This document shows, one piece after another, positions 34,340 to 45,439 of a DNA stretch of 64,000 nt. Numbering within the stretch: the stretch's first letter is position 1; every line of letters begins with the position of its first letter. Source of the DNA: Sialis fuliginosa (lineage: Eukaryota; Arthropoda; Insecta; Megaloptera; Sialidae); contig OY540820.1 in NCBI GenBank assembly GCA_961205875.1, positions 8,866,001 through 8,930,000 on the forward strand, given 5' to 3'. The translations under genes and the position numbers were made by a program. A model generated the notes under the pieces. The model had not been told where the DNA came from. It was given only the letters and a program-made list of their open reading frames with translations, and searched no databases.

Positions 34340-35036
34340 ATGTACGTACCAGTCTATGGGAAGGGGGTCCAAAATAATTTTTTAATTAAAAGCTATATTC
34401 TGATTTTTTCAGATTTTTTGAATAGATAGTTTATAAATTAAGGGGGGGGGGGGACGCTCTGATAACGACATTTAAATGCAAATATATCGTAACTGAAAAA
34501 GATCATTTAACATTTCTCGTTGCATTTTAGGAGACCTATCTAATGACATCCCACTCAATGGGGTAAGTGAAAAAAATGTGAGTTCACTTTTCAGTCTATG
34601 GGAGGCGCGTCCAAAAAAATGTTTTTTCAAAAATCTTATCATTTCTGTTTTTGTGTTATCAGTCTTCGTCTGTATACCAAATTTCATCTTAATCGGCTTA
34701 AAATTTTTGACGACGGGCATGGCGAAACTATAAAGTTTCCTACACGGGTAGAAAAGTTGACTTGGGCCAAGAAATCCTTGTTTTTTATATAACGAAAACA
34801 ATATTTTCTTAATTTAAAAATATACTCTTAATCCAGAAAATTATTGTTTCTCTTTAAAGAAATATTGTTGGACGAAAACAATAATATATTTGGATTAAGA
34901 ATACATTCTTATATTAACAAAATATTGTTTTCGTTATATATAAAACAAGATTTTCTTGGCCCAAGTCACTTTTCTACCTGTGTAGTTTTCTAAAAAACAC
35001 CGTGTTGCTATTTTGTCTTTTTGGTCTAAACATGGC
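34340..35036 (+). repeat. 'gacatttaaatgcaaatatatcg' dispersed repeat, interrupted
   Basis: Copy of the 17417-17873 repeat, including 'gggacgctctgataacgacattt', 'ttaggagacctatcta' and 'ggcgaaactataaagtttcc'. It is interrupted at the last motif by the palindromic MITE 34743-34982 and resumes with 'gttttctaaaaaacacc'. A 12-G run lies at about 34442-34453. Confidence 0.7.
34743..34982. mobile_element. Fully palindromic TA-flanked MITE, 240 bp
   Basis: The two halves are near-perfect inverted copies throughout. The ends are CACGGGTAGAAAAG and CTTTTCTACCTGTG, and sub-terminal parts include 'cttgggccaagaaa' and 'ataacgaaaacaatatttt'. TA lies on both sides (34741-34742, 34983-34984). The related repeat at about 17848-17858 reads 'gtttccTAgttttct' without the insert, which proves the ends and the TA duplication. 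Class: Tc1/mariner-type fold-back MITE. Confidence 0.92.
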
Positions 35037-35114
35037 GAAGGTATGTATTATGAATTCATTAAAAACAGGGTACAGTTGGCAACCCTAGCAACAGGTCTCA
35101 ACATGAATAACGCC

Positions 35115-35641
35115 CAAGGTTAGTAAAGTAATAGGTTGCCTCATAACTCTGGCGGGGAGTGGCATGAGAGGGGAGAACGCGTCATCGTGAGGAACTCTTT
35201 GACATTATAAATGGCTGTCAAACTATATTTACTCTTTATTTTAGTTAAGCTGATTTATTGTAAGTTGTTTTTAAATATTTTCATTTGATATTGATAGTGT
35301 ACTGAGTTTTAAATCCAAATTTTTATTATTTTATTATTATAAATTATAGTTTTAAACAAGTGTTTTTTTATGTGTAACCAAGAAATGTATTTTCTTTAAG
35401 CATTGATTTCTGACATAATTTTAAAGTTTTTATGAAGAAATATTATATGTAATAATTTGTGCTTCTGTAATAAACAATAATATTTACTTTTTTTAAATAC
35501 AAATATTCAAAAATTCAAAATAATTGGAAAAAAAACTTAATATATGAAACAACGTTTAAAGGTTCCTCAGGGTGACGTCATCACACGCAGCCGCTGATTG
35601 GTCAAAAAGTTATGAGGCAACCTATACATATACTAACCTTG
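35115..35641. mobile_element. Mutator-like MITE with 9-bp duplication
   Basis: Ends CAAGGTTAGTA and TACTAACCTTG, with further sub-terminal inverted similarity ('ataggttgcctcataact' and its inverse), so the TIR is about 30 bp. AATAACGCC flanks both sides exactly (35106-35114, 35642-35650). A 9-bp duplication fits Mutator-like elements best. No transposase frame is present. GC-rich sub-terminal regions surround an AT-rich middle. Confidence 0.85.
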
Positions 35642-35650
35642 AATAACGCC

Positions 35651-35909
35651 ACTGTACATTGTAAATACATACAACATTCACACTAGTATGTTTTACAAGC
35701 CTGCCAACATGTTATATTGTAAATCACGATCACCACACAAATTATGTGCAAGCATTTATGTATTTTTTGATTCCGGTGGTAGTGTCGCCTGCGTTTACAC
35801 ACACGCACTCTATATTTTACATTTCAATCTACGCCTACGGGCCTTTGGTATTTCATACGTACGTATAATCACGTTGTGTTGGTTTTGCACTGCTTCATTC
35901 CGGATACCT
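35651..35909. other. Short unassigned stretch between elements
   Basis: 259 bp of more balanced composition between the Mutator-like and Tourist-like elements, holding a 79-aa plus frame (35688-35927) that runs into the MITE and shows no family. Confidence 0.3.
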
Positions 35910-35912
35910 TTA

Positions 35913-36244
35913 TGCCCGGTATTATAAAGGACCTAACAAAATTTGTTAGCTAGCAATTACATTCAAATGGGGTATTAATACTGTACTAGTATCTATGGAT
36001 TAGTTATGGAATTTAGAGCAGTGACACTTCAATTAATTGTAACACAGTTGGCATCTTTGACCGTACAAAATAATTTTCATAACATCACCACTGTTTTAAT
36101 ACCGTTTGTATTTACCTTCAACGCGTGCGCGAAACTTGTCAAAGTCATCAACAAACTCCAAAAGAACTGTCATATAAGTTTGATATCTCAGTTGAAAGTG
36201 TTTGTTAGCTAACAAATTTGTTAGGTCCTTTATGATACCGGACA
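35913..36244 (+). mobile_element. Tourist-like MITE, complete
   Basis: 332 bp with TTA on both sides (35910-35912, 36245-36247). The left TIR begins TGCCCGG, one base off the consensus. Near-identical to 30796-31127. Family sequence near 36120 includes 'acgcgtgcgcgaaacttgtc'. Confidence 0.9.
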
Positions 36245-36259
36245 TTAGGTTGTTTATTT

Positions 36260-36615
36260 CAGGGCTTCGAAACGGAACTGAACCGAAAACCGAAGACCGG
36301 AAAAACCGTTATTTTTTGCCAGAACGAAAACCGGAACAGAACCGAAATAAAAATATACGGTTCAGTACATGTTAAAATACGCGTGTTAACATGATCTTAT
36401 TTTCCACTTCAATTGTCATTCGGACTATCATACATATACCATAAAATGTTTTTAATACAAATAATTTTTTTTTAAATTAATCACTCAGAGCTGAACCGAA
36501 AACCGGAAAAACCGTTATTTTTTTCGGAACGAAAACCGGAACCGAACCGAAATATATTTTTTTACTCGAACCGAAACGAAAACCGAAACGAAAAAAATAA
36601 CGGTTCGAAGCCCTG
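36260..36615. mobile_element. hAT-like element made of 'accgaaaaccg' repeats
   Basis: TIR CAGGGCTTCGAA / TTCGAAGCCCTG with an exact 8-bp duplication GTTTATTT (36252-36259, 36616-36623). Both halves consist largely of 'gaaccgaaaaccgga' and 'aaccgttattttttt' units, so the interior is self-similar. Only 15 bp separate it from the Tourist element. This end type is familiar from insect repeats. Confidence 0.9.
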
Positions 36616-36628
36616 GTTTATTTATATA

Positions 36629-37765
36629 GTCCTCAGTCCTGGCTTTAAATTTTGAAATAAAAAATACTCCTCTGAAACTTTTTGAGCGGATTCATTTTGG
36701 CTTAACCTACAACTTTTTTATCTTCGAAAATTCTGAGAACAGGCATGATTAGGGTGACCAGATTTTAGTTTTGGTAAACCCTGAGATGTAAATGAAGACC
36801 CCTTTTTTATTTTATCTTATCTTTTTTATTTTTATTTTCTTAAAATTTGTTACCATAATCTACACTGTTTTGACCTTTTTTTTAGTTGTCATTTTTTGCA
36901 AAACCCGGAGAAATTGCACCCAAACCCTGAGCCCGGAGATCCAGTGTGCAAACCCTAAGACAAAACCGGAGACCTGGTCACCCTATGCATAATGCCTAAT
37001 TTTTAAAAACTATTTTATGATGATCTTACGTGTCTCTTATTTCCAAAAAAAATGCTTATTTCTGCAGAAAATAAAGGTTTAATCACAAAAATTGACCTTT
37101 TTAAAACTAATTTTGAATTTGACGCCGAAACGCTTGCAGGTGTCATGGCGCATTTTTGACGTTACGCCTATGTAAACACTCCTTGTCAACTATAATAAAC
37201 CCTTGTTCCATCGTTAATCTTTCTCGGTTTTACTTTTGGTAACACAAAACTGAGCAAATTGATAATTTAAAACCACAAAATAATTTATAAACAGTGCAGA
37301 TATTAACGTAGCCGTGACGTCACCCACTCTGACTGGTGTTTTATCAAACATGGCGGATTGCTGTATTTTGCGTTTTAATTTTAACAAAAATCATATTAAT
37401 CTCGCTTTTAATATAAAAATAAATTCATTTTTTAGAATATTTTTGAATTACAAGATTTTATAATGGAAACATCTGGAAATATATTGACCTACAAAAATAT
37501 TGGGGTATTTAGCGAGAACTACATCCTCAACATGTCAAATTCATGATATTATGTAATTTATAAATAACCGGCTGATTTTTGCACAATTGCTAGATAAATA
37601 ATAGTAAATTTTTTTTTTTTTGCCTTGACCTACGCCACATCAAAAACGCCCTAATTCTCAGAATTTTCAAAGATAAAAAAGTTGTGGGTTACGCCAAAAT
37701 GAATTCACTCAAAAAGTTTCAGAGGAGTATTTTTTATTTCAAAATTTAAAGCCGGAACTGAGGAC
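36629..37765. mobile_element. TA-flanked element with 111-bp inverted ends
   Basis: The ends GTCCTCAGT... and ...ACTGAGGAC continue as inverted copies over about 111 bp (36629-36739 and 37655-37765), including 'aaaatactcctctgaaactt'. TA lies at 36627-36628 and 37766-37767. The interior has no transposase and contains the hAT-like element 36750-36985. Long TIRs with TA suggest a Tc1/mariner relative, but this is provisional. Confidence 0.7.
36750..36985. mobile_element. hAT-like MITE with TAGGGTGACCAG ends
   Basis: A 12-bp perfect TIR TAGGGTGACCAG / CTGGTCACCCTA. The 8-bp flanks ggcatgat and tgcataat match at six positions. 'aaaaccggagacc' and 'gagcccggagatcc' lie near the right end. It is nested in the 36629-37765 element. 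Confidence 0.65.
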
Positions 37766-37767
37766 TA

Positions 37768-38633
37768 ATATGTGTTAGTACCTACTCAATCTTGAGATAG
37801 GGTTGACGCTAATAAAATTAAGGGTAGATTGGCAATTTATTAATTCATGCGAAATACCGACTGCATGAATTTTAACAATATCAACTTTTATTCAAAAGTG
37901 TTGGTTGTCAATAACACAGATCTACAAAAAATGGGTTTTAACTGAACTAATTTTCTTACGTATTTTTGATATCGTCAACAAATTAAAATAAAATAACATA
38001 TTCAATTTGCCTTTTTATCGATGTAATAAACCACATTATTAACTTTATAACTATGGAACATTTGGAAAGCTGAAATTACTCAAAGCTTGATTTTCAATAG
38101 ATTTATAATTAAAATTATTTAAACTTACAATTAAATAGAAATTTTATTGCAATGTTTTATTTTTATTTTTTATCTAAACCGACATTATCGCACGACATTG
38201 TCGGCATGTTTATAAACAGCCTAAGGTGACGATTGTAATGGATTTAATTTTGTTTTGCTTTTCTCGATGATGTGGATAAGATGAATGTGTGTATGCTATT
38301 AAAAAGAAATTACGATTGTTTATTTAATGTGAATGACGTCGAATCAGTAGAAAAATTAAAAGGTCGTTAGCTGGTGATGTATTCATTTTAAAAACAAACT
38401 GTTAACGAAATTAGTTTTTGTTTTTGTTTTATTTATCAGAACACTACAGGAAATTACAAAAAAGTCAGTAAAATGTTGACCGACATGAATGAAACTGTTT
38501 TTCCTGAAATTACACATATATTTATTATGTATTATTTATAAATAAAGTATTGCTCGCAAAATATTCAACATACAGATCTGCGGTTTAAAAAATTCAACTT
38601 TTCACATCATAATCTATTTTTAATGAAATTAAA
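37768..38633. other. AT-rich DNA without recognisable genes
   Basis: No repeat ends, frames or RNA genes were noticed. Confidence 0.35.
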
Positions 38634-38635
38634 TA

Positions 38636-39063
38636 AGGTGCAGTGGGGTAAGTGCAGACCGGTTTTTGCATAGTTGGACTTTGAACCCATATATTTTCAA
38701 TCTGTTATATAAATACTTGATATTTTCAGTATCAAATGATTGTGCAGTTATTACTGACTAGTTTAAATTGAATAGGACGCCAATTTTCTTTGTATATTTG
38801 CATTATGATAGGAAATTGTAAAAAATGTCAACTACAGTGCACTTGCCCCATTTTCGGGGCAAGTGCATTACCGGTAGTTAAAAACGCTTTGAAGCATTAT
38901 TTCACATGCTATGGGGCAAGAGCAGAATTGTGAATTAGTTTTGGAGTAGTGAACTTTTTAAACAAGTTGGTATTGGCTTTTAGTAGTTCACTATATATTT
39001 TATTACAATTTCACTCGTATTATAATAAAAATAACCCGTTAATGCACTTGCCCCACTGCACCT
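38636..39063. mobile_element. MITE with AGGTGCAGTGGGG ends and an internal TIR pair
   Basis: The TIR is AGGTGCAGTGGGGTAAGTGC and its inverse, differing at one base. TA lies on both sides (38634-38635, 39064-39065). In the middle (about 38837-38867) 'gtgcacttgcccca' and 'ggggcaagtgca' stand head to head, a second pair of the same terminal motif. 'tggggcaag' occurs again near 38911. Confidence 0.8.
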
Positions 39064-39509
39064 TACCCAAAAATTTTTAACTAGATTTTATGCGGTTATA
39101 ATTAAAATTTTCTTATAAATACCACCTTAAAGATAAAAAAATTATGTGATTAAAAATCATAAATTATTATAAAAATATTTTCCATTAAACGTTCAAATGT
39201 ACAAATATAACGGACGCTCTCGATCCAATAAAAAAGTGTTAACAATATAAATAGATAATTAAATAAATTCCTGATTCTTATGCAGGTGAGCACAAAAAGA
39301 CCATGTTTTAACTACGCGACTAATGTTGTAATACATTTCTTTTAATCTGTTTTCTTTTGTTAGTCCAGAAAAACTATAGGATTTTACGAGAACGGATATT
39401 TATTTTTCTCATAACAATTACAAGGATATTCTTATAAACATATTATCATAAAAATTTATTATACCAGTAATCCCATTTCCAATAAATTACCTAACACACT
39501 ATATTAACA

Positions 39510-39922
39510 TAAGGTGTCCATCCGTCCTCTTTTGAGGAGGACAGTCCTCTATTTTGCCCAACTGTCCTCTATAGAAAACTTGTCCTCTTTTTTTAATTTT
39601 CGAAACTTTTGTCCTCTTTTTGTTATTTGGTAAAATAAAGATGTTATCCATAAAATTACAAAAAATGTATGTCTATAATATGATTTTATTTTAATTTATA
39701 AAAATTATTTATAATTCTGTTTTTGTATATTGTACAATAACATACAAGTACATATTTGCAAGAAAAACGTATCAATTCAGTTAAAAATTTTTTTAAAATA
39801 ATTTTTTATAAAATTTTCGAGGTCCAAAAATAAAGTGACCTTTATCCGAGGAGTTTTCTGAATGGTAGGGAGGGTACCCCTACTTTATCCTCTTTTTTAT
39901 TCTTATAATTCTGGTCACCGTA
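39510..39922. mobile_element. hAT-like element with 'gtcctctttt' repeats
   Basis: The ends TAAGGTGTCCA and TGGTCACCGTA are imperfect inverted copies. The flanks tattaaca and aattaaca match at 7 of 8 positions (ATTAACA exact at 39503-39509 and 39923-39929). The left half repeats 'tgtcctctttt/gtcctctat' five times. No transposase is present. Confidence 0.75.
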
Positions 39923-39929
39923 ATTAACA

Positions 39930-41719
39930 CAGTATCTATTAGATTTATCTGTATGTAACCTAACTTCAGAGAAGGCTCAACTTGATCTGAACATCTCTTA
40001 TCTATATAAATTCATCTATGCGCGTGTTCTGAAGCTATTCATATCAAAGGAAATGGCATTTCTATAAAATAATCATATGATCAATGTTTTGAATGCACTG
40101 TTTCATTTAATTATTAATAGTAAAGTAATTGAATGTAATATTTCTTTACCGGTCCAAGCACGTTTATATAGGTATGTTTGTATATATGAGTCACATTGAT
40201 AAGATAGGTGTTGCATTTTTCACGCGGTCCGGTCGGTAACTCCGCGCCCATACATACCGGCTAAAACGTTTTCCGTGTCGCGGGACATTCAAATAATCGC
40301 TTTTGTTGCAAATGGATAAGACAGTGTTAATGGATACCCACTTTTAGGTTATGTCTGTCATTACATCTTGCAATGACGCCGTTTATGAGTATTGCACTGC
40401 TTTTACCGGAATTTACTGTTAAATAATACGGTTTCTTTTATTGAGAATAAGGTGCGATTGAGAATTTTAACTTGGATTAAAGTGGATGTCGTGCGCTTGC
40501 CAAATATATTGTTATTATATTGTACTCCATGATAGTTAATTGTTATTGGTTGAAAGATAATATTCTTCTGAAACGATTTTTTAATTATAGAGGGTTAGCA
40601 CCTTGACGTCCATTAGTGGCTATATTTGAAATTTATTTTGACATTACATTTCAGTATTGTTTGATAAATCTTTATTGAAAGATATACAGTCGCACGTGTT
40701 AAAATTATTAAAATTTATTATCAAAATTTTTAATCTAGTACGAGCAAAGTTGAAATTTTCAAACCGCAGGTCTGTATCTCAAACCTTTCTCGAGATATAG
40801 CCTCTCAAAGTTTTAGTTTTTTAAATTTTTGGGTAAAAATGGCTATAATTTTTGAACGGGTAGTCGGATTTGATTTTTGTTGACCAATTTGAAATCAGAG
40901 TCGTCAAAATCTATACAATGACGTGTATAATACTTGAAAATTTGACAAAAAAATAAATATACATCTGGACATGTTCTAATCACTGTTCAAATTTGGCACC
41001 TCATACATTTTTCCAAATTTAACACCAGTAAAAAATTCTACGTTGCCTGGACTATTAATATTTGATACGGAAATTGACAAATTTTAAATTATAATGCCAT
41101 AAACATGCATAAGAAATTAGTACAAACATTGCTGCTCATATAAAGTGAATAAATAAATTGACTGCACATAAATATAGTCTTAAATATGTATATCGCATCT
41201 GCGTAATAATTTGTCAATAATAATTTATACCGATTGCAATCAAAACAAACCAAATTAACTAAAGTCAATATGTAAAAATACATCCATAAATAATAATATA
41301 ATTCGTTAAAGACATGCGTGGTTGAAATTGCCTTAAGTGAAATCACCCGAAACCAAATTGTAAAAAATACGGCCGTTAATAAAAAAACACTTATTTACAT
41401 AACTTCGATTACACATATATTAAATTTGTGTGGGCTGAAAAACATCTTGTGACTATATAGTAATAAATGTATTCAATATTTTTCTTATACATTTGAAACA
41501 ATAATTTTATCAATGTTATGAATTTGGAGAAGCTTTTAGAATAGTGCTGGTAATACATTTTAAATTTACAATAAATGATTTAAATTTAATATCCTGCAGA
41601 TAGTGTTTGGTTTACGTCGACTTTAGTTGATAAATCATAATGACATTTTTAAACTGATTTTCTTTTTACTTTGGTAACCAAGTTAATCTGTCTAAAATTA
41701 TTTGTGGTATATGTATATG
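39930..41719. other. Mixed stretch without recognised genes
   Basis: 40210-40320 is GC-rich ('cacgcggtccggtcggtaa', 'ctccgcgcccatacatacc') within AT-rich DNA. 40740-41050 resembles the low-complexity repeat near 28771. The minus frame at 41089-41346 is not supported by any family resemblance. Confidence 0.3.
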
Positions 41720-41767
41720 TAAAATTTGCCATTACTGGGGTCCTTGCCAAGACTGGTGCCAGTCCCT
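41720..41767 (-). mobile_element. AGGTACTG-family MITE, 48-bp end fragment
   Basis: Only the left TIR and the sub-terminal 'attactggggtccttgccaag' remain, in reverse, ending CCCT before TA (41768-41769). It is of the same subtype as the copies at 2838 and 8861. Confidence 0.7.
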
Positions 41768-41769
41768 TA

Positions 41770-42773
41770 TATTCCTATAATTGTGTAAATGCGGTAATAT
41801 ATTATTCGCTTGAATAGCTTCTATTAAATTTAAATTCTAAATCGACATAATTTACGCTAAAAAGTTTTATCACAATTAGCTTTTTGAATTCATTGTTTTA
41901 ACAGAATATAAAATTTTTATGTACATAATTTATCTTAATATTAAAATTATCCATTAGTGAAAATTGAAAGCTCTTTATATTAACTAAATATTTAACAATT
42001 ATGTAAACATATTTTAAATATTTGAATATTTTACAAAACAATACAAACAATAAGACCAGAAAATGAAAATAAATGCAAATTTACATAAATGCTTTATTAA
42101 GGCAATATTAGTAGCTTGCTGTTCCATTAGCATTATTAATTTAATAATTAAAAGTCTTAACGTATTAAGTATAGAAAACAATCAAATCAACAATACATTT
42201 TTTTTCTCATCTAGACTAACAAGTTTTTTAAAATGGCATTTGTTTCAGTTTTCTTAGTTAAGCTGATAAAAATTCGACTGTTAAACTACATATTAAGAAA
42301 CATTTTTTAAAAATACTGAAAAAAATGTGTGAATTTTAATATTAAATAATAAAAACGCGAAAAAATCAAAAGCATTGAGAATAAGAATTTATTTGATGAG
42401 AAAATAAAAATAATTGTTTTGTATTTATTCAAATAGCTTTCTGCAATATAGTATTCAATTTTTAATAGATTTCGTGACTTTCACGATTTTCTTGACATTA
42501 TAACTACAGACGTGTAAACGATTTTATAAAAGAAATATACGAAGAAAAATATTCTTTCGTTATATGTCTGAGACAAATATTTGAAAAGTTGAAGTTATTA
42601 CAAAATAACATCGTTAAACTTAACTTACCAGACTTTACATGAAAAAGTAGAAATAATATTGGTCCATCGACCGTTTAACTGTGTTTTTACTTTCCTTCAG
42701 TTTCTTTCTACAAGTGATAACAGAAGAAAAATAATATTTTTATAATGGATATGAACTTTTTTTCTTCATACCT
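41770..42773. other. AT-rich DNA without recognisable genes
   Basis: The frame at 42063-42257 (64 aa) and the rest of the stretch show no family or repeat signature. Confidence 0.35.
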
Positions 42774-43211
42774 CTTAAACTAAATATACCTATACACCTT
42801 AACCACAATAAGTTCGGGAACTTTTGTCTGAAACATTTTTTTGAAAATCTAATTCAAAATTTCAAGAAGCTAAAAGACCTTAGATATAAGCAAAGATTCT
42901 CAGATAATTTTTTGATGCTATTTTTTTAAGTTCTCCAAATATCTATATAAACAAAATTCGACCTAAAAAATTATTGAAAATCCACAAATTTCTGCTTACT
43001 TTGCTAGATATAATAATTGATTTTACAAAAAAAAATGTTTTAGAGAAAAGCTGACCTGAAAAAAATTCTGACATGTTCAAGGCCAACCCACAATGTCAAT
43101 TCTTAGATTCTTCGAAATCATGAAACTTTTGTTCAAATAATTTTTTCTGAAAATTCGTTATTTTGGAAATAATCCGGTGATAAAAAAAACACCCAGTATA
43201 TTTAGTTTAAG
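42774..43211. mobile_element. Possible MITE with CTTAAACTAAATATAC ends
   Basis: A perfect 16-bp inverted repeat (42774-42789 and 43196-43211) encloses about 405 bp without frames. No duplication is visible next to these ends, so the true boundaries may lie slightly in or out. Confidence 0.45.
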
Positions 43212-43852
43212 TGACTTACAATAAGAAACTACAGTTTCTCTGTCTTCATACCTATATTTATAATATATTTTTATAATTTAAACTCATGAAGTATTATACA
43301 CTTTAATATAATAATCCTGATTTAAGATTAGAATTCCTTCTGTAAGGATATGTTGTTTTCTATATTTTTTCCTCCTTTTTGCAAGTACGAAGTAGAGACC
43401 ATATACGTGCTTGCGAAGGATTATAATTATTACAAGAAGAATTACTGTAATATATTTTATTTAAATAGACAATTTTATTGCTTATTTAGAGCAGGAAAGC
43501 ACGTAAAAATAATAGATATCAAATATAAATTACATACTTTAAAATAAAGCCACCATAAAAAAGAGCATTCATATAATATATCAAAATTTCTGTTAGTGAC
43601 GATATTATTATTATTTTCACGTTATAATTGTCATATTTTTTATTTTATTTTGTATTTCTTTATAAGGAGTAAAACAATCGTTTTGAACTGGACCTAAAGT
43701 GGAATTTTGTTCGTTAAATCTCAAGTCTGCAAATCAACCCTTCCATAGATATGAGTGATTCCTAACTTTGTCAAATTGCATTTATGTTATTTTAAACAAT
43801 AGATTCTAGTTAATACCGCTTTATCAAGTTTTCAGCGGAAATTAATAATCCC
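43212..43852. other. AT-rich DNA without recognisable genes
   Basis: The 65-aa plus frame at 43350-43547 shows no recognisable family. Confidence 0.35.
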
Positions 43853-44157
43853 AAAACTTGTGAATCGAATCTGTCTGTTTGTTACCTTTTCATGGCAAAA
43901 CCACTGAACCGATCTTGAAGAATAATGGCAAGGAGATAGCTTGCATTCCGGGGAAGGGCATAGGCTCCTTTAATTCCCGAAAATTTATTAGATAAAAAAT
44001 AGGTGTGTATACTTTTATACGCGCGATAGGTTAGGTTAATTTAGTGACATCTATCGTGCAAATGCAAAACTAAGAACCTGTTTTATCGACGATCATAACA
44101 GAAATCTAAATTACCTAACATGTATTCCACGTGGACGAAATCACGACTAACAGCTTG
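43853..44157 (+). repeat. Dispersed repeat with Helitron-like 3' motif
   Basis: It has 'tctgtctgtttgttacc', the core 'ccactgaaccgatcttgaag', 'gggaagggcataggctcctt' and an end 'cgtggacgaaatcacgac..cagctt'. This is the layout of insect repeats ending 'gacgaagtcgcggg..cagctag'. The closest relative in the window is 55578-55746. Confidence 0.6.
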
Positions 44158-44621
44158 TTGAAAATATGTTTTTCTAATTTTAAAATACTTACATTTTGTT
44201 AAAACCACCTCATTTACGTGAAATTACAAAAAACTTACAAAAATTTCTTGGTTTCTTAAAAACTGTGTATTTGTGCATATAATTTATAGCTACGGTATAC
44301 ATTAATTATTTAAATTGCTGTATAAATAACATTAAATATTAGTGGATTTTAAAATGAGCCACTTTTTAATGCAACGAATTGATTTATTATGCATTTAGAT
44401 TGATTAACAACAGTTCTCATATGTTTATTTTAATCTATGATCTTTTTTATAGAATTTAATGAGAAAATATTTGAATACCACAAAAAATGTTAATTTATGA
44501 AAACTCTTCGTTTTACTAAAAAAAATTGTATTAATCAAAGTTACCATTAAAAACCCGGAAAACACACAAAAATAACAACTAACTAATATTACGTAATTGC
44601 CCCTTCCATAACAAAAAAGTT

Positions 44622-45020
44622 TTCTTTCCTCGCAATATCGAAGATACAAGAAGCTTTGTGATCGTTTCAGATTGAGACAAAAAAAATGTTCTCCGATTTA
44701 AAAATTTTAAATTGATCTTTCCGTTTCACGTCAAGACATACACTTTTCGTTCCGTGTCCGTCCGTCCGTCCTTCTGTCCCCTGAATCATTGTCACACGCA
44801 TAACTAATGAACCACTGAACCGATATTGTTGAAACTTGGTTGGATGGTTAGGTCTAGCTTGAGGACGGCACCATTTCAAAATCATCAAAATCGTGTGTAA
44901 GGGGGAGGAGTGACACCCCAAAATATTTATTTTTTCCAGATATCTCAAGAACGACATATATGTATATGCTACGTCAAACTTTTATAGAATATTTTTTGTA
45001 GAGCATTAAATTTCCTATAT
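44622..45020 (+). repeat. 'gcttcctcgcaata' repeat, plus copy
   Basis: Order: 'cctcgcaatatcgaagata', 'gctttgtgatcgttt', 'atgttctccgattt', a GTCC/TGTC run, 'ccactgaaccgatattgttg', 'aagggggaggagtgacacc', 'gatatctcaagaacgac'. The minus copies at 50410-50775 and 61555-61868 keep the same order. The 96-aa minus frame at 44667-44957 is family sequence read backwards. Confidence 0.8.
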
Positions 45021-45130
45021 TATGGGTCTACAACGTTTGTTGTAAAATATTCCCTTACAAAAATTTATCTCAATTTATTTTAAAAATTCGTGATTTGTTT
45101 TTCTAAATTGATATTTTCTTGGACATATTA

Positions 45131-45187
45131 AATGTCATTTTGACGTTTTAAATGTCATTTGGCGTTTTAAATGTCATTTTGACGTTT
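45131..45187 (+). repeat. Three tandem 'aaatgtcattttgacgttt' units
   Basis: Three units of about 20 bp. The middle one reads 'aaatgtcatttggcgtttt' and is a base shorter. It follows directly downstream of the repeat above. Confidence 0.85.
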
Positions 45188-45341
45188 GCATCAATTAAGA
45201 TTTAGATTGAAAAATTAAAAATATACGAAAAAATAATCAGATGCGTTTTAAGAAAAATTTCGAACTAATATTTTTTAGTAAAATTGTATGAAAATTAAAT
45301 GGTTAACCAATGCCACGCAGTTTATCAGAACACTTTATCGA

Positions 45342-45425
45342 TTTTTATTTAAATTGTTCAATAATTAACTACCTTTGATGAATTTAGCACGAGAAAACAC
45401 TGTGCATTTACTTGGCAGGTGTTTT
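45342..45425 (+). repeat. Copy of the 81-bp dispersed repeat
   Basis: Keeps 'aattgttcaataattaacta', 'gaatttagcacgag' and 'actgtgcatttacttggca'. It is the longest of the three copies and extends into 'tttttatttaaattg'. Confidence 0.7.
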
Positions 45426-45439
45426 TTCTGTAAGCAGCC

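Noticed and set aside
44667-44957. 96-codon minus frame
   Set aside because: It is the complement of a dispersed repeat also found at 50410 and 61555.
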